Below are positions 6,756-8,060 of a stretch of 8,060 bases of DNA, one piece after another. The DNA is taken from NCBI GenBank assembly GCA_965371355.1, contig CBDUYD010000133.1, forward strand, positions 1 through 8,060. Reading direction: 5' to 3'. The stretch's first letter is position 1; every line of letters begins with the position of its first letter. This stretch comes from JASJHI01 sp965371355. GTDB lineage: Bacteria; Actinomycetota; Acidimicrobiia; Acidimicrobiales; Ilumatobacteraceae. Made by a program: the position numbers and the translations under genes. The notes beneath the pieces are model-generated. The model did not search any database. It was not told where the DNA came from and was given only the letters and a program-made list of their open reading frames with translations.

Positions 6756-6785
6756 ACGTTATCCCACATCATGGGATCGTCGCAA
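6756..6785 (-). promoter_or_regulatory. Predicted promoter of the IclR-type regulator
   Basis: On the minus strand TTGCGA (plus 6780-6785) and GATAAC (plus 6758-6763) are spaced by 16 bp; an overlapping TAACGT (plus 6756-6761) fits the TANNNT pattern. Transcription would start near 6749-6751, only a few bases before the ATG at 6746, consistent with the missing Shine-Dalgarno. The inverted repeat at 6761-6777 lies between and over these elements. Confidence 0.35.
6761..6777. promoter_or_regulatory. Second inverted repeat, candidate LtbR/NdgR operator
   Basis: ATCCCA and TGGGAT are perfect 6-bp arms around CATCA, again 17 bp overall. The stretch CACATCATGGGA (6765-6776) matches the C. glutamicum LtbR motif recalled as CA(T/C)ATAGTGGGA(G/C)A at ten of its twelve leading positions, including the TGGGA core. 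It lies downstream of the predicted leuC start and inside the predicted regulator promoter. Its centre is 28 bp from that of the first repeat. Confidence 0.5.
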
Positions 6786-6794
6786 GATGAGAAC

Positions 6795-6801
6795 GGAGAG
6801 G
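6795..6801 (+). promoter_or_regulatory. Ribosome binding site of leuC
   Basis: GGAGAGG precedes the GTG at 6805, with six bases between GGAG and the start codon. This favours GTG 6805 over the in-frame ATG at 6787, which has no comparable site. Starting at 6805 gives the protein the beginning GKTLPEKVW, as expected for LeuC. Confidence 0.75.
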
Positions 6802-6804
6802 TTC

Positions 6805-8060
6805 GTGGGCAAGACACTGCCGGAGAAGGTGTGGGATCAGCACGTGGTGCACTCCGCGCCTGACGAGCCCGATCTGCTGTACATCGACCTCCACCTCGTG
6901 CACGAGGTCACCAGTCCGCAGGCGTTCGAGGGCCTCCGCGTGAGTGGCCGCACGGTCAGACGCCCCGACCTCACCGTCGCCACCGAGGACCACAACGTCC
7001 CGACCGAGGACATCCACCTGCCGATCGCCGACGAGGTGTCGGCGAAACAGGTCCAGGTGCTGCGCGACAACGCCGCCGAACACGGCATCACGCACTACCC
7101 GATGGGCCACGAGGGGCAGGGCATCGTCCACGTGATCGGTCCCGAGCAGGGCCGCACGCTGCCGGGAACGACCATCGTGTGCGGCGACTCGCACACCGCG
7201 ACGCACGGCGCGTTCGGCGCGCTCGCGTTCGGCATCGGCACGAGCGAGGTCGAGCATGTCCTGGCGACCCAGACGTTGCACCAGAACCGGCCGAAGTGGA
7301 TGTCGGTCACCGTCGACGGCGAGTTGCAGCGCGGCGTCACCGCGAAGGACGTGATCCTCGCGATCCTCGGTGAGATCGGTACGAGCGGCGGGATCGGCCA
7401 CGTCATCGAGTACCGCGGCTCGGTCATCCGGGCGCTCTCGATGGAGGGTCGTATGACCGTCTGCAACATGTCGATCGAGGCGGGGGCGAAGGCCGGGATG
7501 ATCGCTCCCGACGAGACGACATTCGAGTACCTGCGTGGGCGAGAGCACGCTCCGGCCGACGAGGCGTGGGACGAAGCGGTGGCCCACTGGTCCGAGCTCT
7601 ACTCCGACGACGACGCGGTGTGGGATGCCGAGGTCGTGATCGACGGATCGGCGATCACCCCGCACGTCACGTGGGGAACCAACCCCGGCCAGGTCGCGGC
7701 TATCGACCAGCCGATCCCCTCCCCCGACGAGTACGAGAATACGACGACCCGCGAGAACGTCGCCAGGGCGCTCGCCTACATGGATCTCGAGCCGGGAACG
7801 CTGCTGAGCGATGTCGCTGTCGACACGGTGTTCATCGGGTCGTGCACGAACAGCCGCATCGAAGACCTCCGCCTCGCCGCAGAGGTTCTGGAGGGACGCC
7901 AGGTCACCGTGCCGCGGGTGATGATCGTGCCCGGCAGCCACGCGGTGAGGAAGCAGGCGATGGACGAGGGCCTCCACGAGGTGTTCATCGCGGCGGGCGC
8001 CGATTGGCGCGAGCCGGGCTGCTCGATGTGCCTCGCGATGAACCCGGACAAACTGGCACC
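6805..8060 (+). CDS. leuC: 3-isopropylmalate dehydratase large subunit (partial, 3' end missing)
   Basis: LeuC, with the small subunit LeuD, isomerises 2-isopropylmalate to 3-isopropylmalate in leucine synthesis, using a [4Fe-4S] cluster of the aconitase family. The window holds 418 codons and two extra bases of an expected 465-475; no stop is reached. Diagnostic blocks are KVWDQHVV (8-15), IDLHLVHEVTSPQAFEGLR (27-45), ATEDHNVPT, the aconitase signature around CGDSHTATHG (126-135) followed by GTSEVEHVLATQT, FIGSCTNSRIEDLR, and GCSMCLAMNPDKL at the right edge. Cluster ligands are C347, C406 and C409, close to the positions in E. coli LeuC. leuD is expected immediately downstream. Expression is probably controlled by the divergent IclR-type regulator through the inverted repeats at 6733-6749 and 6761-6777. 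Confidence 0.97.
   Translation, partial: MGKTLPEKVWDQHVVHSAPDEPDLLYIDLHLVHEVTSPQAFEGLRVSGRTVRRPDLTVATEDHNVPTEDIHLPIADEVSAKQVQVLRDNAAEHGITHYPMGHEGQGIVHVIGPEQGRTLPGTTIVCGDSHTATHGAFGALAFGIGTSEVEHVLATQTLHQNRPKWMSVTVDGELQRGVTAKDVILAILGEIGTSGGIGHVIEYRGSVIRALSMEGRMTVCNMSIEAGAKAGMIAPDETTFEYLRGREHAPADEAWDEAVAHWSELYSDDDAVWDAEVVIDGSAITPHVTWGTNPGQVAAIDQPIPSPDEYENTTTRENVARALAYMDLEPGTLLSDVAVDTVFIGSCTNSRIEDLRLAAEVLEGRQVTVPRVMIVPGSHAVRKQAMDEGLHEVFIAAGADWREPGCSMCLAMNPDKLA

Noticed and set aside
6769..7977. Minus-strand open frame of 402 codons opposite leuC
   Set aside because: Antisense to a clear LeuC; composition is the typical shadow pattern and it would also run across the divergent promoter region.
1..8060. 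Search for a new defence system, mobile element, CRISPR array, riboswitch or tRNA
   Set aside because: No transposase, integrase, nuclease, toxin-like gene, spaced repeat array or RNA gene fold could be recognised. Genes are conserved metabolism, one regulator and a probable envelope pair, with no stretch over 300 bases left without a gene.

Overview
This is a GC-rich, gene-dense stretch of bacterial chromosome with G or C at nearly every third codon position. Several genes lack a clear Shine-Dalgarno site, and some appear to start leaderless or nearly so. Gene content and order (nadA-nadB-nadC next to an NdgR/LtbR-type IclR regulator divergent from leuC) point to an actinobacterium. A marine or soil Acidimicrobiia-type organism would fit, but that finer placement is a guess from protein flavour.

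Layout. (1) Positions 1-2389, plus strand: the 3' end of a class I SAM-dependent methyltransferase, then a 629-residue polytopic membrane protein that looks like a GT-C-fold glycosyltransferase with a C-terminal extracytoplasmic beta-rich domain. A perfect 20-bp inverted repeat overlaps the stop of the first and the start of the second. (2) Positions 2401-6026, minus strand: nadA, nadB, nadC in transcription order, the complete de novo route from aspartate to nicotinate mononucleotide. The set converges on the membrane-protein gene across an 11-bp gap that carries a terminator-like hairpin. (3) Positions 6075-6746, minus strand: an IclR-family regulator of the NdgR/LtbR type, 48 bp upstream of nadA and in the same direction. 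(4) Positions 6805-8060, plus strand: leuC (isopropylmalate isomerase large subunit), divergent from the regulator and cut by the window edge before its last roughly 50 codons.

How the parts work together. NadB oxidises L-aspartate to iminoaspartate, NadA condenses it with dihydroxyacetone phosphate to quinolinate, and NadC makes nicotinate mononucleotide with PRPP. The regulator most likely controls leuC (and leuD, presumably just outside the window) and its own gene. The 58-bp divergent region holds two 17-bp inverted repeats that overlap the predicted promoter elements in a roughly symmetric way. The regulator and the nad genes are close enough for read-through, although a hairpin and a possible leaderless promoter lie between them.

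No mobile element, CRISPR array, RNA gene or defence system is visible. The window is mostly conserved primary metabolism. The parts most worth a second look are the regulator-leuC operator architecture, the regulator's altered effector domain, the regulator-nad linkage and the unusual membrane protein.
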